In this document: positions 1 to 9,769 of the stretch, piece after piece | Layout of the letters: every line of letters begins with the position of its first letter | How positions within the stretch are numbered: position 1 is the first letter of the stretch | Assembly (NCBI GenBank): GCA_038235705.1 | Contig: JBBSTR010000024.1 | Span: 1-31,801 of the forward strand | DNA: 31,801 bases | Direction of reading: 5' to 3' | DNA from: CANKBT01 sp038235705 | GTDB lineage: Bacteria > Actinomycetota > Actinomycetes > Mycobacteriales > SCTD01 | Program-made: the position numbers and the translations under genes | The notes under the pieces: model-generated | Seen by the model: only the letters and a program-made list of their open reading frames with translations | What the model was told of the DNA's origin: nothing | Databases searched by the model: none

Positions 1-1602
1 CACGTTGTTGACCAGCTTGGGCGTGAGCACGTGCCGGGTGGCGACGACGACGACCGGCGTGCCCTGGGTGACCAGCGCGATCGGGCCGTGCTTGATCTCC
101 CCGGCCGGATAGCCCTCGGCGGAGATGTACGCCAGCTCCTTCAGCTTGAGCGCGCCCTCCAGCGCGATCGGGAAGCCGACGTGGCGACCGAGAAAGAGCA
201 CCCGCTCCTCCGACGCCAGCGAGCGGGCCAGCGCACGGACCGGCTCCATCCGGGTCAGCAGCTCGGCGATCAGGTCCGGGATCTCCATAAGGTCACGCAG
301 GTGAGCGCGTACCTCGTCGGCGTCGCGGGTGCCGCGGATGCCAGCGAGGTACAGCCCCACGAGGTACATCGCGGTGATCTGCGCGATCACCGCCTTGGTC
401 GAGGCGACCGCGACCTCCGGCCCGGCGCGGGTGAACAGCGCCGCGTCGGACTCCCGGGCGATGGTGCTGCCGAGCGTGTTCGTGACCGCTAGGACCCAGG
501 CACGCTGGGACCGGGCATGGCGTACGGCCTCGAGGGTGTCGGCTGTCTCGCCGCTCTGGCTGATCGCGATCACCAGCGTGTTGCGCCCCAGCACCGGGTC
601 GCGGTAACGAAACTCCGAAGCCATCTCGACCTGGACCGGTAAGCGGCACCAGCGCTCGATCGCATACTTCCCGATCAGCCCCGAGTGATAGGAGGACCCG
701 CAGGCCACGATGAAGATCTGTTCGATCCCACGTACGTCCTCGTCGCTCATCGACAGCTCGTCCAGGTGGACCAGCCCCTCGGGCGTCAGCCGGCCACCGA
801 GGGTGTCGCGGACCGCCTGCGGCTGCTCCTGGATCTCCTTGAGCATGAAGAACTCGTAGCCACCCTTCTCGGCGGCGTCGGTGTCCCAGTCGACGTGATA
901 GCTCTCGCCCGGCACGACGAGACCGTCGGCGTCGGTGACCGTGACCCCGGACCGGCGGACCTCGACGAACTGGTCCTGCTCGACCGCCTGCGCCTGGCGG
1001 GTGTGACCGATGAAGGCGGTCACGTCGCTGCCGACGAAGTTCTCTCCCTCGCCCAGGCCGATCACCAGCGGGAGGTTGCGGCGGGCGGCGACGACGAGGT
1101 CGGGCTGCTCCCGGTGCGCCACGACCAGCACGAACGAGCCGGTCAGCTGCCGGCAGACCGACCGGAGCGCTAGGGCCAGATCGCCCTCGTACGCCTCCGC
1201 GAGCAGGTGCGCGACAACCTCGGTGTCGGTGTCGCTCACCATCACCACGCCGCGGCGCTCCAGCCCCTCGCGGAGCACCTCGAAGTTCTCGATGGTCCCG
1301 TTGTGCACCACCGCGACCGCACCGGACGCGTCGGTGTGGGGGTGCGCGTTCGCGTCGTTCGGCGGGCCGTGGGTCGCCCAGCGGGTGTGCCCGATCGCGA
1401 GCGTGCCGGGCATCGGGCGGTCGGCGAGCACCTTCTCCAGGTTGGCGAGCTTGCCGGCCTTGCGCTCGACCGCCAGCTCACCGTCCGGAGACAGCACCGC
1501 GACGCCCGCGCTGTCGTAGCCCCGGTACTCCAGGCGTCGCAACCCCCCGAGCACGACCTCGAGACCGCTCTGGTCACCCACATACCCGACGATGCCGCAC
1601 AT
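1..1602 (-). CDS. glmS: Glutamine--fructose-6-phosphate aminotransferase (partial, 3' end beyond window)
   Basis: Converts fructose-6-phosphate and glutamine to glucosamine-6-phosphate, the entry step to UDP-GlcNAc for peptidoglycan. The protein begins MCGIVGYVGD, so the Ntn-type nucleophile Cys2 of the glutaminase domain follows the initiator Met. Glutaminase motifs GHTRWATHG and HNGTIEN follow, then the first SIS domain (FIVACGSSYHSG, ISQSGETADT) and part of the second (LGRHVGFPIALEGALKLKE, GEIKHGPIALV). 534 codons are present and the frame is still open at base 1; the family is about 610 residues, so some 75 are missing. It lies 30 bp downstream of pepN. No Shine-Dalgarno is visible, but TAGCCT sits 7 nt before the ATG, suggesting a leaderless mRNA. 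No glmS ribozyme is seen upstream. Confidence 0.97.
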   Translation of the reverse strand, partial: MCGIVGYVGDQSGLEVVLGGLRRLEYRGYDSAGVAVLSPDGELAVERKAGKLANLEKVLADRPMPGTLAIGHTRWATHGPPNDANAHPHTDASGAVAVVHNGTIENFEVLREGLERRGVVMVSDTDTEVVAHLLAEAYEGDLALALRSVCRQLTGSFVLVVAHREQPDLVVAARRNLPLVIGLGEGENFVGSDVTAFIGHTRQAQAVEQDQFVEVRRSGVTVTDADGLVVPGESYHVDWDTDAAEKGGYEFFMLKEIQEQPQAVRDTLGGRLTPEGLVHLDELSMSDEDVRGIEQIFIVACGSSYHSGLIGKYAIERWCRLPVQVEMASEFRYRDPVLGRNTLVIAISQSGETADTLEAVRHARSQRAWVLAVTNTLGSTIARESDAALFTRAGPEVAVASTKAVIAQITAMYLVGLYLAGIRGTRDADEVRAHLRDLMEIPDLIAELLTRMEPVRALARSLASEERVLFLGRHVGFPIALEGALKLKELAYISAEGYPAGEIKHGPIALVTQGTPVVVVATRHVLTPKLVNNV

Positions 1603-1609
1603 GGCGATC

Positions 1610-1615
1610 AGGCTA
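1610..1615 (-). promoter_or_regulatory. Candidate -10 hexamer of a leaderless glmS promoter
   Basis: Minus-strand TAGCCT ends exactly 7 nt before the glmS ATG, and no ribosome binding site lies between. TAnnnT followed by 6-8 nt and an RTG start is the usual arrangement of leaderless actinobacterial transcripts. The same geometry recurs before other non-ribosomal genes in this window. No convincing -35 was found. Confidence 0.45.
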
Positions 1616-1632
1616 CGGGAGCGGCGCTCAGA

Positions 1633-3999
<2,367 letters not shown>

Positions 4000-4006
4000 G
4001 CCCTGG

Positions 4007-4012
4007 ACCCTA
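4007..4012 (-). promoter_or_regulatory. Candidate -10 hexamer of a leaderless pepN promoter
   Basis: Minus-strand TAGGGT stands 7 nt before the pepN ATG. It abuts the second copy of the 18-bp tandem duplication at the end of glmM, so a promoter here would lie just outside the glmM stop codon. No -35 is recognisable. Confidence 0.4.
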
Positions 4013-4048
4013 TGAGAATCAGACCTTGACTGAGAATCAGACCTTGAC
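4013..4048. repeat. 18-bp tandem duplication across the glmM stop codon
   Basis: TGAGAATCAGACCTTGAC occurs twice head to tail (4013-4030 and 4031-4048). The right copy contains the last codons and TGA of glmM (Val-Lys-Val-stop); the left copy repeats those codons and the stop in the intergenic gap before pepN. It looks like a recent replication-slippage duplication. The encoded protein is not altered. Confidence 0.9.
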
Positions 4049-5317
4049 GTACGCCGCCAGCCTCTCCGCCACCTCGCGCGCCTGAGCCTCGGTCGGCGCC
4101 TCCACCATCACGCGTACGAGGGCCTCGGTCCCGCTGGCCCGCAGCAGCACCCGGCCGGTGTCGCCGAGGCCGATCTGCTCCCGCGCGGCTGCCCCGGTGA
4201 CCTGCGGGGACTGCGCCCGCTCGCGAGGTGCCTTGACGTTGATCAGCACCTGCGGCAGCCGGGTCATCACCGCGGCCAGGTCTGCGAGCGACCGGCCCGC
4301 GCTCACCAGCCCCAGCACCGACAACCCGGTCAGCAGGCCGTCACCCGTCGTGCTGTGGTCGAGCCGGATCATGTGGCCGCTCTGCTCGCCGCCCAGCACG
4401 TGCCCGCCCGCCCGCAGGGCCTCCAGCACGTAACGGTCGCCGACCGCGGTCTGCTGCACCGCGATCCCACGCTCTGCCATGGCCTGCACGAACCCCAGGT
4501 TGCTCATCACCGTCGCGACGACGGTCGGCACCTCGAGCCCGACCGCCAGCAGCGCGAGCAGCTGGTCGCCGTCGACGACCTGCCCGGTGGCGTCGACGGC
4601 CAGGCACCGGTCGGCGTCACCGTCGTGGGCGAGCCCGAGGTCGGCACCGGTACGCACCACCTCGGCCTGAAGCTCCTCCAGGTGAGTGGCTCCACACCCG
4701 TCGTTGATGTGGGCGCCGTCCGCGTCGCAGAAGATCGTGCGGACCTCCGCCCCGGCCCGTCGGTAAAGCTCCGGTGCGAGCCTTGAAGCCGAGCCCTGGG
4801 CCCCGTCCACGACCACCTTGACACCGTGGGCGCCGCCGGGGACCGCTCGCAGCAGGCTCGAGAGGTAGTCCTCGCTCACGTCCTCGTCGCGGACGTCGCC
4901 GACAGAGGTCCCGTGCGGGCGCGGACCATGCTGGTGTCCGAGCCCCGCCTCGATCCGGGCCTCGGCCTCGTCGTCGAGCTTCCACCCGCCGGGGCCGAAC
5001 AGCTTCAGGCCGTTGTCGGGCATCGGGTTGTGCGAAGCGCTGACCATCAGACCCAGGTCACCGAGCCCACGGGCGCAGGCGTACGCGACCGCCGGGGTCG
5101 GCACGACGCCGAGCCGGACGACTGACAGCCCGACGCTGGCGAACCCGGCCGCTGCGGCGGCCTCCAGCATCGGCCCGGACGGTCGGGTGTCGCGCCCGAT
5201 CACCGCCGTCCCGCCGGGCGCCAGCTGGCCGGCGCTGCGGGCCAGCGACAACGCCAGCTCAGGGGTCAGAACTTCTCCGTTGGCGAGCCCTCGCACCCCG
5301 TCGGTCCCGAACAGCAC
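4037..5317 (-). CDS. glmM: Phosphoglucosamine mutase
   Basis: Interconverts glucosamine-6-phosphate and glucosamine-1-phosphate, the step after GlmS toward UDP-GlcNAc. It is an alpha-D-phosphohexomutase: the N-terminal FGTDGVRG motif, the phosphoserine loop SASHNP with catalytic Ser95, the metal-binding loop DGDADR, the sugar-binding loop GEQSGH, and the C-terminal phosphate-binding RASGTE are all present in order. At 426 residues it is slightly below the usual 445-450. The GTG start is chosen because FGTDGVRG must lie at the very N-terminus and a good Shine-Dalgarno (AAGGAGAG) precedes it. It follows rpsI, separated by a terminator-like hairpin. An 18-bp duplication covers its stop. Confidence 0.98.
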   Translation of the reverse strand: MLFGTDGVRGLANGEVLTPELALSLARSAGQLAPGGTAVIGRDTRPSGPMLEAAAAAGFASVGLSVVRLGVVPTPAVAYACARGLGDLGLMVSASHNPMPDNGLKLFGPGGWKLDDEAEARIEAGLGHQHGPRPHGTSVGDVRDEDVSEDYLSSLLRAVPGGAHGVKVVVDGAQGSASRLAPELYRRAGAEVRTIFCDADGAHINDGCGATHLEELQAEVVRTGADLGLAHDGDADRCLAVDATGQVVDGDQLLALLAVGLEVPTVVATVMSNLGFVQAMAERGIAVQQTAVGDRYVLEALRAGGHVLGGEQSGHMIRLDHSTTGDGLLTGLSVLGLVSAGRSLADLAAVMTRLPQVLINVKAPRERAQSPQVTGAAAREQIGLGDTGRVLLRASGTEALVRVMVEAPTEAQAREVAERLAAYVKV

Positions 5318-5352
5318 GCTCTCTCCTTCGTCGGCGTTCCCCTGACATGCCG

Positions 5353-5381
5353 AAAGCCGGCCACCGTTCGGTGACCGGCCT
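5353..5381 (-). terminator. Terminator-like hairpin after rpsI
   Basis: Read on the minus strand, a 10-bp stem (5370-5379 with 5356-5365, one G-U pair) closes a GAAC tetraloop and is followed by TTTC. It lies 13 bp downstream of the rpsI stop and 39 bp before the glmM GTG, so it would end the rplM-rpsI message or attenuate read-through into glmM. Confidence 0.7.
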
Positions 5382-5392
5382 GTCGGGCCTGA

Positions 5393-5806
5393 CTAACGCT
5401 TGGAGTACTGCGGAGCCTTACGGGCCTTCTTCAGACCGTACTTCTTGCGCTCCTTGATGCGGGCGTCGCGCGAGAGGAAGCCGGCCTTCTTGAGAGCGGG
5501 ACGGTCGTCGGGCTCGATCTCCTGCAGCGCGCGGGCGATGCCGAGGCGCAGCGCGCCAGCCTGTCCGGAGATCCCGCCGCCGTGCAGACGGGCGATGACG
5601 TCGTACTGCTCGGTCTTCTCGAGCGTCACGAACGGTTCGTTGACGGCCTGCTGGTGCACCTTGTTCGGGAAGTAGTTGTCCAGGGTGCGGCCGTTCAGCT
5701 TGTACTGACCGGTGCCGGGCATGAGGCGCACCCGGACGATGGCCTCCTTGCGACGACCGACGGTCACGGCGAGCGCCGGGGAGGTGGACACGGTGGGGGC
5801 AGTCAC
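5393..5806 (-). CDS. rpsI: 30S ribosomal protein S9
   Basis: Small-subunit head protein whose C-terminal tail reaches the P-site tRNA. The 137-residue product has the S9 signature GGGISGQAGALRLGIARAL and the conserved basic C-terminus ending YSKR. A short non-conserved N-terminus (about 15 residues) precedes VGRRKEAIVRV, as is common in actinobacteria. The start is GTG, and the GTGA junction overlaps the rplM stop by 4 nt, so translation is probably coupled. The rplM-rpsI pair is conserved across bacteria. Confidence 0.98.
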   Translation of the reverse strand: MTAPTVSTSPALAVTVGRRKEAIVRVRLMPGTGQYKLNGRTLDNYFPNKVHQQAVNEPFVTLEKTEQYDVIARLHGGGISGQAGALRLGIARALQEIEPDDRPALKKAGFLSRDARIKERKKYGLKKARKAPQYSKR

Positions 5807-6246
5807 TGGGCAACCTGCGTGATCTCGTAGGGGACGGGGTTCTGCGCCTGGTGCGGGTGCATCGGCCCGCCGTAGACCTTGAGCTTGCTGGCGGTCTGAC
5901 GACCGAGGCTGTTGTGCGGCAGCATGCCCTTGATCGCCTGCTCGACCAGGCGCTCAGGCCGCGTGGCCCGCACCTGCCCGAACGAGGTGCTCTTGAGCCC
6001 ACCCGGGAATCCCGAGTGGTGGTGCTGCATGGACTGGTCGGCCTTCTTGCCGGTCAGCGCCACCTTGTCGGCGTTGATGATGACGACGAAGTCGCCGGTG
6101 TCGATGTGCTGCGCGAAGTAAGGCTTGTGCTTGCCCCGCAGCAGCGTGGCCGCCTGGCTCGCGAGGCGGCCGAGGACCACGTCGGTGGCGTCGATGACGT
6201 GCCACACCCGCGTGATGTCGGCTGGCTTGGGGGTGAACGTGGGCAC
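5803..6246 (-). CDS. rplM: 50S ribosomal protein L13
   Basis: Large-subunit protein that binds 23S rRNA early in assembly. The product starts with Val-Pro-Thr-Phe (GTG) and carries WHVIDATDVVLGRLAS, the TGKK segment, the MLPHNSLGRQ motif and the terminal HPHQAQ region. The open frame continues upstream to 6441, but GTG at 6246 gives the family length of 147 residues and has a GGGAG ribosome binding site 9 nt upstream; the extra upstream sequence is not L13-like. First gene of rplM-rpsI, 67 bp after a small uncharacterised gene on the same strand. Confidence 0.97.
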   Translation of the reverse strand: MPTFTPKPADITRVWHVIDATDVVLGRLASQAATLLRGKHKPYFAQHIDTGDFVVIINADKVALTGKKADQSMQHHHSGFPGGLKSTSFGQVRATRPERLVEQAIKGMLPHNSLGRQTASKLKVYGGPMHPHQAQNPVPYEITQVAQ

Positions 6247-6313
6247 GCTGCGTCGCTCCCGTAAGGATCGGAGGGCCGTGCGGGCAGACCGCCTCGCACA
6301 GCAGGGACTGACA

Positions 6314-6568
6314 CTACAGGACGCGGGACGCCACGACATGGTGGTCTTGCGGTCCCGGGGGCTCGTCCCCCTCGTACGTGCGGCCCTGCTCGTCGGTGTG
6401 GGTGAGCTGCACCTTCTTCGGCAGCACCGCGAGCATCCCACCTACCAGCACGAACCCGGTGCTCAACGGGTCCGGCGCGCCGCCGTCGAGGACGATGTGG
6501 TTCCCGTCGTGCTCCAGGCCCGGGGGCAGCGCGAAAGTGGTCGGCGTGACCATCCCGTCCTCGGACAT
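6314..6568 (-). CDS. Small uncharacterised protein upstream of rplM
   Basis: An 84-residue frame whose codons end almost always in G or C, like the real genes around it. I do not recognise a family. The product has a short hydrophobic stretch (STGFVLVGGMLAVLP, about residues 36-50) between polar ends, too short and Pro-interrupted to call a membrane segment firmly. It ends 67 bp before rplM on the same strand. No ribosome binding site precedes the ATG, but TACCGT lies 7 nt upstream, consistent with leaderless translation. It could be a lineage-specific cytosolic protein; function unknown. Confidence 0.55.
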   Translation of the reverse strand: MSEDGMVTPTTFALPPGLEHDGNHIVLDGGAPDPLSTGFVLVGGMLAVLPKKVQLTHTDEQGRTYEGDEPPGPQDHHVVASRVL

Positions 6569-6575
6569 GTTGACA

Positions 6576-6581
6576 ACGGTA
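6576..6581 (-). promoter_or_regulatory. Candidate -10 hexamer of a leaderless promoter for the small pre-rplM gene
   Basis: Minus-strand TACCGT ends 7 nt before the ATG at 6568. A weak -35-like CTGAC lies about 16 nt further upstream. The arrangement matches the other leaderless candidates in the window. It may also drive rplM-rpsI, because no better promoter is visible in the 67-bp gap before rplM. Confidence 0.45.
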
Positions 6582-6654
6582 CGCCGCTGGCTGCCGGGTC
6601 AGCGGCGGCAACGCAACGTCGGAACGAGGTCGGCCCGGCCGACGAGGCGGCCGA

Positions 6655-6677
6655 GCAGCCCGCCTGTGACGGGCTGC
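6655..6677. terminator. Terminator-like hairpin after the secreted-protein gene
   Basis: Perfect 8-bp stem GCAGCCCG / CGGGCTGC with a 7-nt loop, 12 bp beyond the stop codon of the small secreted protein on the minus strand. It lacks a U tract, as is common for GC-rich actinobacterial terminators. It separates that gene from the next gene on the same strand. Confidence 0.55.
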
Positions 6678-6689
6678 CCGGCGCTGACG

Positions 6690-7001
6690 TCACTTCTCGT
6701 TGGCGCCACCGACGTGGTTGACGTTGGCCCCGGGAGCGTCGGCGTGACCGCCGTCGTTGCCGTCCGACGGGCCGGTCTCGGTCGCCGACTCGTTACCGGG
6801 CGCCTCGGTACCGGGTGTCTCGGTGGCCGACTCGGCACCCGGGGCCTCGGTGGCGGGAGCCGCCGGAGCGACCGAGGCGGGCGGTGCCGACGGTGCGGGC
6901 GTGGCGGCGAACGCGTTGCTGACGCCGAACGCCGCCCCGCCGAGGGCCACCGCAGAGACGGCGGCCACCTTGAGCCTGGTCGTGGTCTTGGCCTTGGTCA
7001 T
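6690..7001 (-). CDS. Small secreted Ala/Pro/Thr/Glu-rich protein next to a two-component system
   Basis: A 103-residue product with a clear Sec signal peptide: basic MTKAKTTTRLK, a hydrophobic core (VAAVSAVALGGAAFGV) and a likely cleavage after AFA near residue 32. The mature part is low-complexity, with repeated Ala-Thr-Glu-X-Pro-Gly units (about 50-75), then a more structured-looking C-terminus with DGGHADAPGANVNHVGG. I recall similar Gly-Gly-His, Asn-Val-x-His tails on small exported actinobacterial proteins but know no function. GGAGTGAG precedes the ATG. It is divergent from the response regulator and shares a 170-bp control region, so it may be a target or signal partner of that system (inference). 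Confidence 0.8.
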   Translation of the reverse strand: MTKAKTTTRLKVAAVSAVALGGAAFGVSNAFAATPAPSAPPASVAPAAPATEAPGAESATETPGTEAPGNESATETGPSDGNDGGHADAPGANVNHVGGANEK

Positions 7002-7107
7002 ACGGACTCACTCCTTCGTGTACGGGTCGTGCGGACAGAGCGAGCATGTCCAACCCACCTAAGAGCCGGATGAGTGCCGCTCACCCGGAGCGCGAGGCCC
7101 GTTCGGG

Positions 7108-7131
7108 TCAGCGTTCTCAGCGCCACCTCAG
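7108..7131. promoter_or_regulatory. Direct-repeat operator candidate in the divergent region
   Basis: CTCAG occurs at 7116-7120 and 7127-7131, 11 bp apart start to start, about one helical turn; a third partial copy (TCAGCG) lies at 7108-7113. Tandem half-sites about one helical turn apart are typical for OmpR-family dimers, and this region separates an OmpR-type regulator gene from a divergent secreted-protein gene. Autoregulation is an inference. Confidence 0.4.
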
Positions 7132-7171
7132 GTCCCGGCGACAGGATGGGGGGTAAAGGTGGGTGGTCCGT

Positions 7172-7861
7172 GTGAAGGTTCTCGTCGTCGAGGACGAGGC
7201 AGGGATCGCTGACGCCATCTGTCGCGGCCTTCAGGCCGAGGGCGTCGTGACGCGGCATGCCGACAATGGCGTTGACGGCCTCTGGCTGGCCCAGGAGGAG
7301 AGCTTCGACGTCGTCGTGCTGGACATCCTGCTGCCGGGGATGTCGGGCTACGAGGTCTGCCGGCAGCTGCGCGCGGCCGGCTCCACCGTCCCGATCCTGA
7401 TGCTGACCGCCAAGGACGGCGAGTACGACGAGGCCGACGCCCTGGACCTTGGCGCCGATGACTTCCTGTCCAAACCCTTCTCCTTCGTGGTGCTCTTGGC
7501 CCGGCTCCGGGCGCAGCTGCGCCGTCACCCGCCCGAGCGGGCACCCGTGCTGTCGGCCGGCCCGCTCCGTCTGGACCCGGCTTCGCGGCGATGCTGGCTG
7601 GACGGCGCGGAGGTGACCCTGACCACGCGGGAGTTCGCCCTTGCCGAGTTCCTGGTGCGGCGCAAGGGCGACGTGGTCAGCCGGAGCCAGATCGCCGAGC
7701 ACGTCTGGGACGCCGAGCTGCTCGTCGACTCCAACGTCGTGGAGGTCTACATCGGCTACCTGCGGCGCAAGCTTGCCCCGACCGAGGGAGGTTCGCTGAT
7801 CGAGACCGTCCGAGGTGCCGGTTACCGGCTCCGCGACCGGGACGCTGCACAGCGGCGATGA
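7172..7861 (+). CDS. OmpR-family two-component response regulator
   Basis: DNA-binding response regulator. The receiver domain (1-115) has the acidic pair Glu7-Asp8, phosphoacceptor Asp51 (VVLDILLPG), Thr79 (LMLTA) and Lys101 (LSKPF). The C-terminal winged-helix domain (about 130-225) shows LTTREFALAEFLV and the terminal hairpin ETVRGAGYRL. GTG at 7172 is preferred over GTG at 7163 because the GGTGGG ribosome binding site lies 7 nt before it and the protein then begins VKVLVVEDE, as in the family. The last bases overlap the kinase start (ATGA). Its output genes are unknown; the divergent secreted protein is the obvious candidate. Confidence 0.95.
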   Translation: MKVLVVEDEAGIADAICRGLQAEGVVTRHADNGVDGLWLAQEESFDVVVLDILLPGMSGYEVCRQLRAAGSTVPILMLTAKDGEYDEADALDLGADDFLSKPFSFVVLLARLRAQLRRHPPERAPVLSAGPLRLDPASRRCWLDGAEVTLTTREFALAEFLVRRKGDVVSRSQIAEHVWDAELLVDSNVVEVYIGYLRRKLAPTEGGSLIETVRGAGYRLRDRDAAQRR

Positions 7862-9243
7862 GTCGCCTCTCGAGGCCTGGCGTACGGGCAAGCACCACCC
7901 TCGCGGCCGTCGGCGTCCTCGCGGTGGCGTTCGCCGCCAGCGGGGTTCTGCTGGTCGGCTTCCTGCACCAGTCGCTGCGGTCCTCGCTGGACAGCGCGGC
8001 GTCGGCGCGTGCACAGGACGTTGCTGCGCTGGCGCAGCAGGGCCGACTGACGGCGACGGTCGCGAGCACCGGGCAGCAGTCCTCGCTGGTGCAGGTCGTC
8101 GGGCCGGGAGGGACGGTTCTGTCGGCGAGCGAGAACATCGTCGGCGAGCCGGCGTTGGCCCGGGGACCGGCAGCGCGTGTGCCGTCCATGCTTCCCGACC
8201 AGGCAGCCCCGATCGCCAGCTCCACCGAGCTGTTCCGGCTGCTCGCCGTCCCCGTGCGGTTGCCCCAGGGTGACGGATGGATCTTCGTCGCGACCTCGCT
8301 GCTGCAGGTCGACACGACCGTGTCCAGACTCACCGGGGCGCTGGCGCTCGGCCTGCCCACGTTGCTGCTTGTCGTAGGAGGTGTGATCTGGGTGATGGTC
8401 GGCCGAGCGCTGGCTCCTGTCGAACGCATCCGGCAGCAGAGCGACACCATCGGCGGCTCCGCGCTCGACCGCCGGGTGCCCGTCCCGGCCAGCCGGGACG
8501 CCGTCGGCCGGCTCGCGGAGACGATGAACCGGATGCTCGACCGCCTCCAGGCATCGGCCGACCGGCAGCGACGCTTCGTCGGAGACGCCTCGCACGAGCT
8601 CAAGAGCCCGCTGACCGCCTTGCGCGCACAGGTCGACGTCGCGTTGGCCTATCCCGACGACGTCGATGTCGCTTCCCTCTTGGGCAGGGTGAGGCAGGAG
8701 TCGGACCGGATGGCCGTGCTGGTGGACGACCTGCTGTTCCTGGCCGGCATCGACGAGGGACGCCGGGAACGCCGGCTGGTCAGGGTCGACCTGGACGAGC
8801 TGCTGCTGGACGAGGTGCACCGACTCCGCGCCGCGGGGGTCACCGTCACGGTCACGGCCACCGATGCGATGCCCATCACCGGTTCCGCCGGCGACCTCCG
8901 CCGGCTGCTGCGCAACCTCGGCGACAACGCCGTGACGCATGCTCGCAGCACGGTCGAGCTCGGGCTTCGCAGCACTGCGCACGGCGCCGTGCTGACCGTC
9001 GCCGACGACGGCCCCGGCGTGCCCAGCCCTGCCCGCGAGCTCATCTTCGACCGGTTCGCCCGGCTCGACGAGCGGGGGACCCGATCGGCACAGACCGGCG
9101 GGACCGGCTTGGGGCTGTCCATCGCCCGAGAGATCGCGCGTGCACACGGCGGGTCGCTGACGGTGGCCGACCGGCCCGGCGGCGGACCGGGTGCGTGCTT
9201 CACGCTGCGCCTGCCCGGCTCGCGGGAGACCGTCTCGGACTAG
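7858..9243 (+). CDS. Two-component sensor histidine kinase
   Basis: Membrane sensor kinase partnered with the preceding regulator. Two transmembrane segments (about 12-34 and 158-182) flank an extracytoplasmic sensor of about 120 residues. A HAMP region follows (to about 235), then the dimerisation/H-box FVGDASHELKSPL with phosphoacceptor His246, the N-box NLGDNAVTHA, and ATP-lid motifs DDGPGVP and GGTGLGLSI. The open frame extends upstream to 7591, but ATG at 7858 overlaps the regulator stop as ATGA and gives a normal 461-residue kinase. The sensor is rich in Ala, Val, Ser and Gln, with no recognised ligand domain. Its stop is directly followed by the reverse-transcriptase remnant region. 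Confidence 0.95.
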   Translation: MSRLSRPGVRASTTLAAVGVLAVAFAASGVLLVGFLHQSLRSSLDSAASARAQDVAALAQQGRLTATVASTGQQSSLVQVVGPGGTVLSASENIVGEPALARGPAARVPSMLPDQAAPIASSTELFRLLAVPVRLPQGDGWIFVATSLLQVDTTVSRLTGALALGLPTLLLVVGGVIWVMVGRALAPVERIRQQSDTIGGSALDRRVPVPASRDAVGRLAETMNRMLDRLQASADRQRRFVGDASHELKSPLTALRAQVDVALAYPDDVDVASLLGRVRQESDRMAVLVDDLLFLAGIDEGRRERRLVRVDLDELLLDEVHRLRAAGVTVTVTATDAMPITGSAGDLRRLLRNLGDNAVTHARSTVELGLRSTAHGAVLTVADDGPGVPSPARELIFDRFARLDERGTRSAQTGGTGLGLSIAREIARAHGGSLTVADRPGGGPGACFTLRLPGSRETVSD

Positions 9244-9305
9244 CCGGGCACGAACCGTTCCGGCGCGCCGCCGTCCAGCACGGCATGGCGGTGTCGACCT
9301 GACCC

Positions 9306-9705
9306 CCTGTCGGTCAGACGTTGACGGGCCTGCCCACGACCTCGCCCTGTCCGGCGGGCGGTCCGGGGGCGCGGCACGTCCCGGCGGCGGGGACGCGGTG
9401 GAGGAGATCGTGCGAGACGAGGCTCCGTCGTGCACCAGAGCATGACGGCTGTGCTGCCCCGAGCCGGACGTCAGACGATCGGCAGGCGCGTGGTCAACGA
9501 CCGGCCGCACGTCTCGCGGGCCGACGTCGACCGGCTGCGCGCGATCCTGCACATCTGTGCCCGTCACGGCCCGTCGACCCAGAACCGCGCCGGCGTGCCC
9601 GATCTCGGCGCCCACCTGGCCGGACGGATCTCCTGGGTCGCCCAGCACGACCCGGCCCGCGGCGGCCGGCCGCTCACGGCTCTCGAGGCCGTCGGCTGGA
9701 CCTGA
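9306..9705 (+). pseudogene. Decayed C-terminal remnant of a retron-type/bacterial reverse transcriptase
   Basis: Two frames together resemble the end of a bacterial RT. Up to about 9421 one frame reads HDLALSGG (9335-9358) and VEEIVRDE, matching the region just after the catalytic Y-x-D-D of RTs (YADDLALSG, then an acidic helix). Restoring one G near 9421 joins it to the 9430-9705 frame, which carries VLPRAGRQTIGRRVVNDRP, LRAILHICARHGPSTQNR and HLAGRISWVAQHDPARG, hallmarks of the RT thumb/C-terminus. The catalytic motif is not intact (PAHD stands where YADD is expected), and fingers and palm are missing. This 525-bp region between the kinase and the ABC-F gene holds no other convincing gene. 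The assignment rests on recalled family motifs. Confidence 0.65.
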
Positions 9706-9769
9706 CCATCGGAGCCGCCGTTCCTCTGATGATCTCCCGCCCATCTCGCGACACGGCGGAAGCTCGAGG

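Noticed and set aside
1603..1632. glmS ribozyme/riboswitch upstream of glmS
   Set aside because: Only 30 bp separate pepN and glmS, far too little for the ribozyme.
7591..7857. N-terminal extension of the histidine kinase frame
   Set aside because: These codons overlap the response-regulator gene in another frame; the ATGA junction marks the true kinase start.
9244..9705. Functional retron or defence RT
   Set aside because: The catalytic motif is not intact, most of the RT is missing and the frame is broken; no adjacent msr/msd-like RNA or effector is seen, so it is listed only as a remnant.
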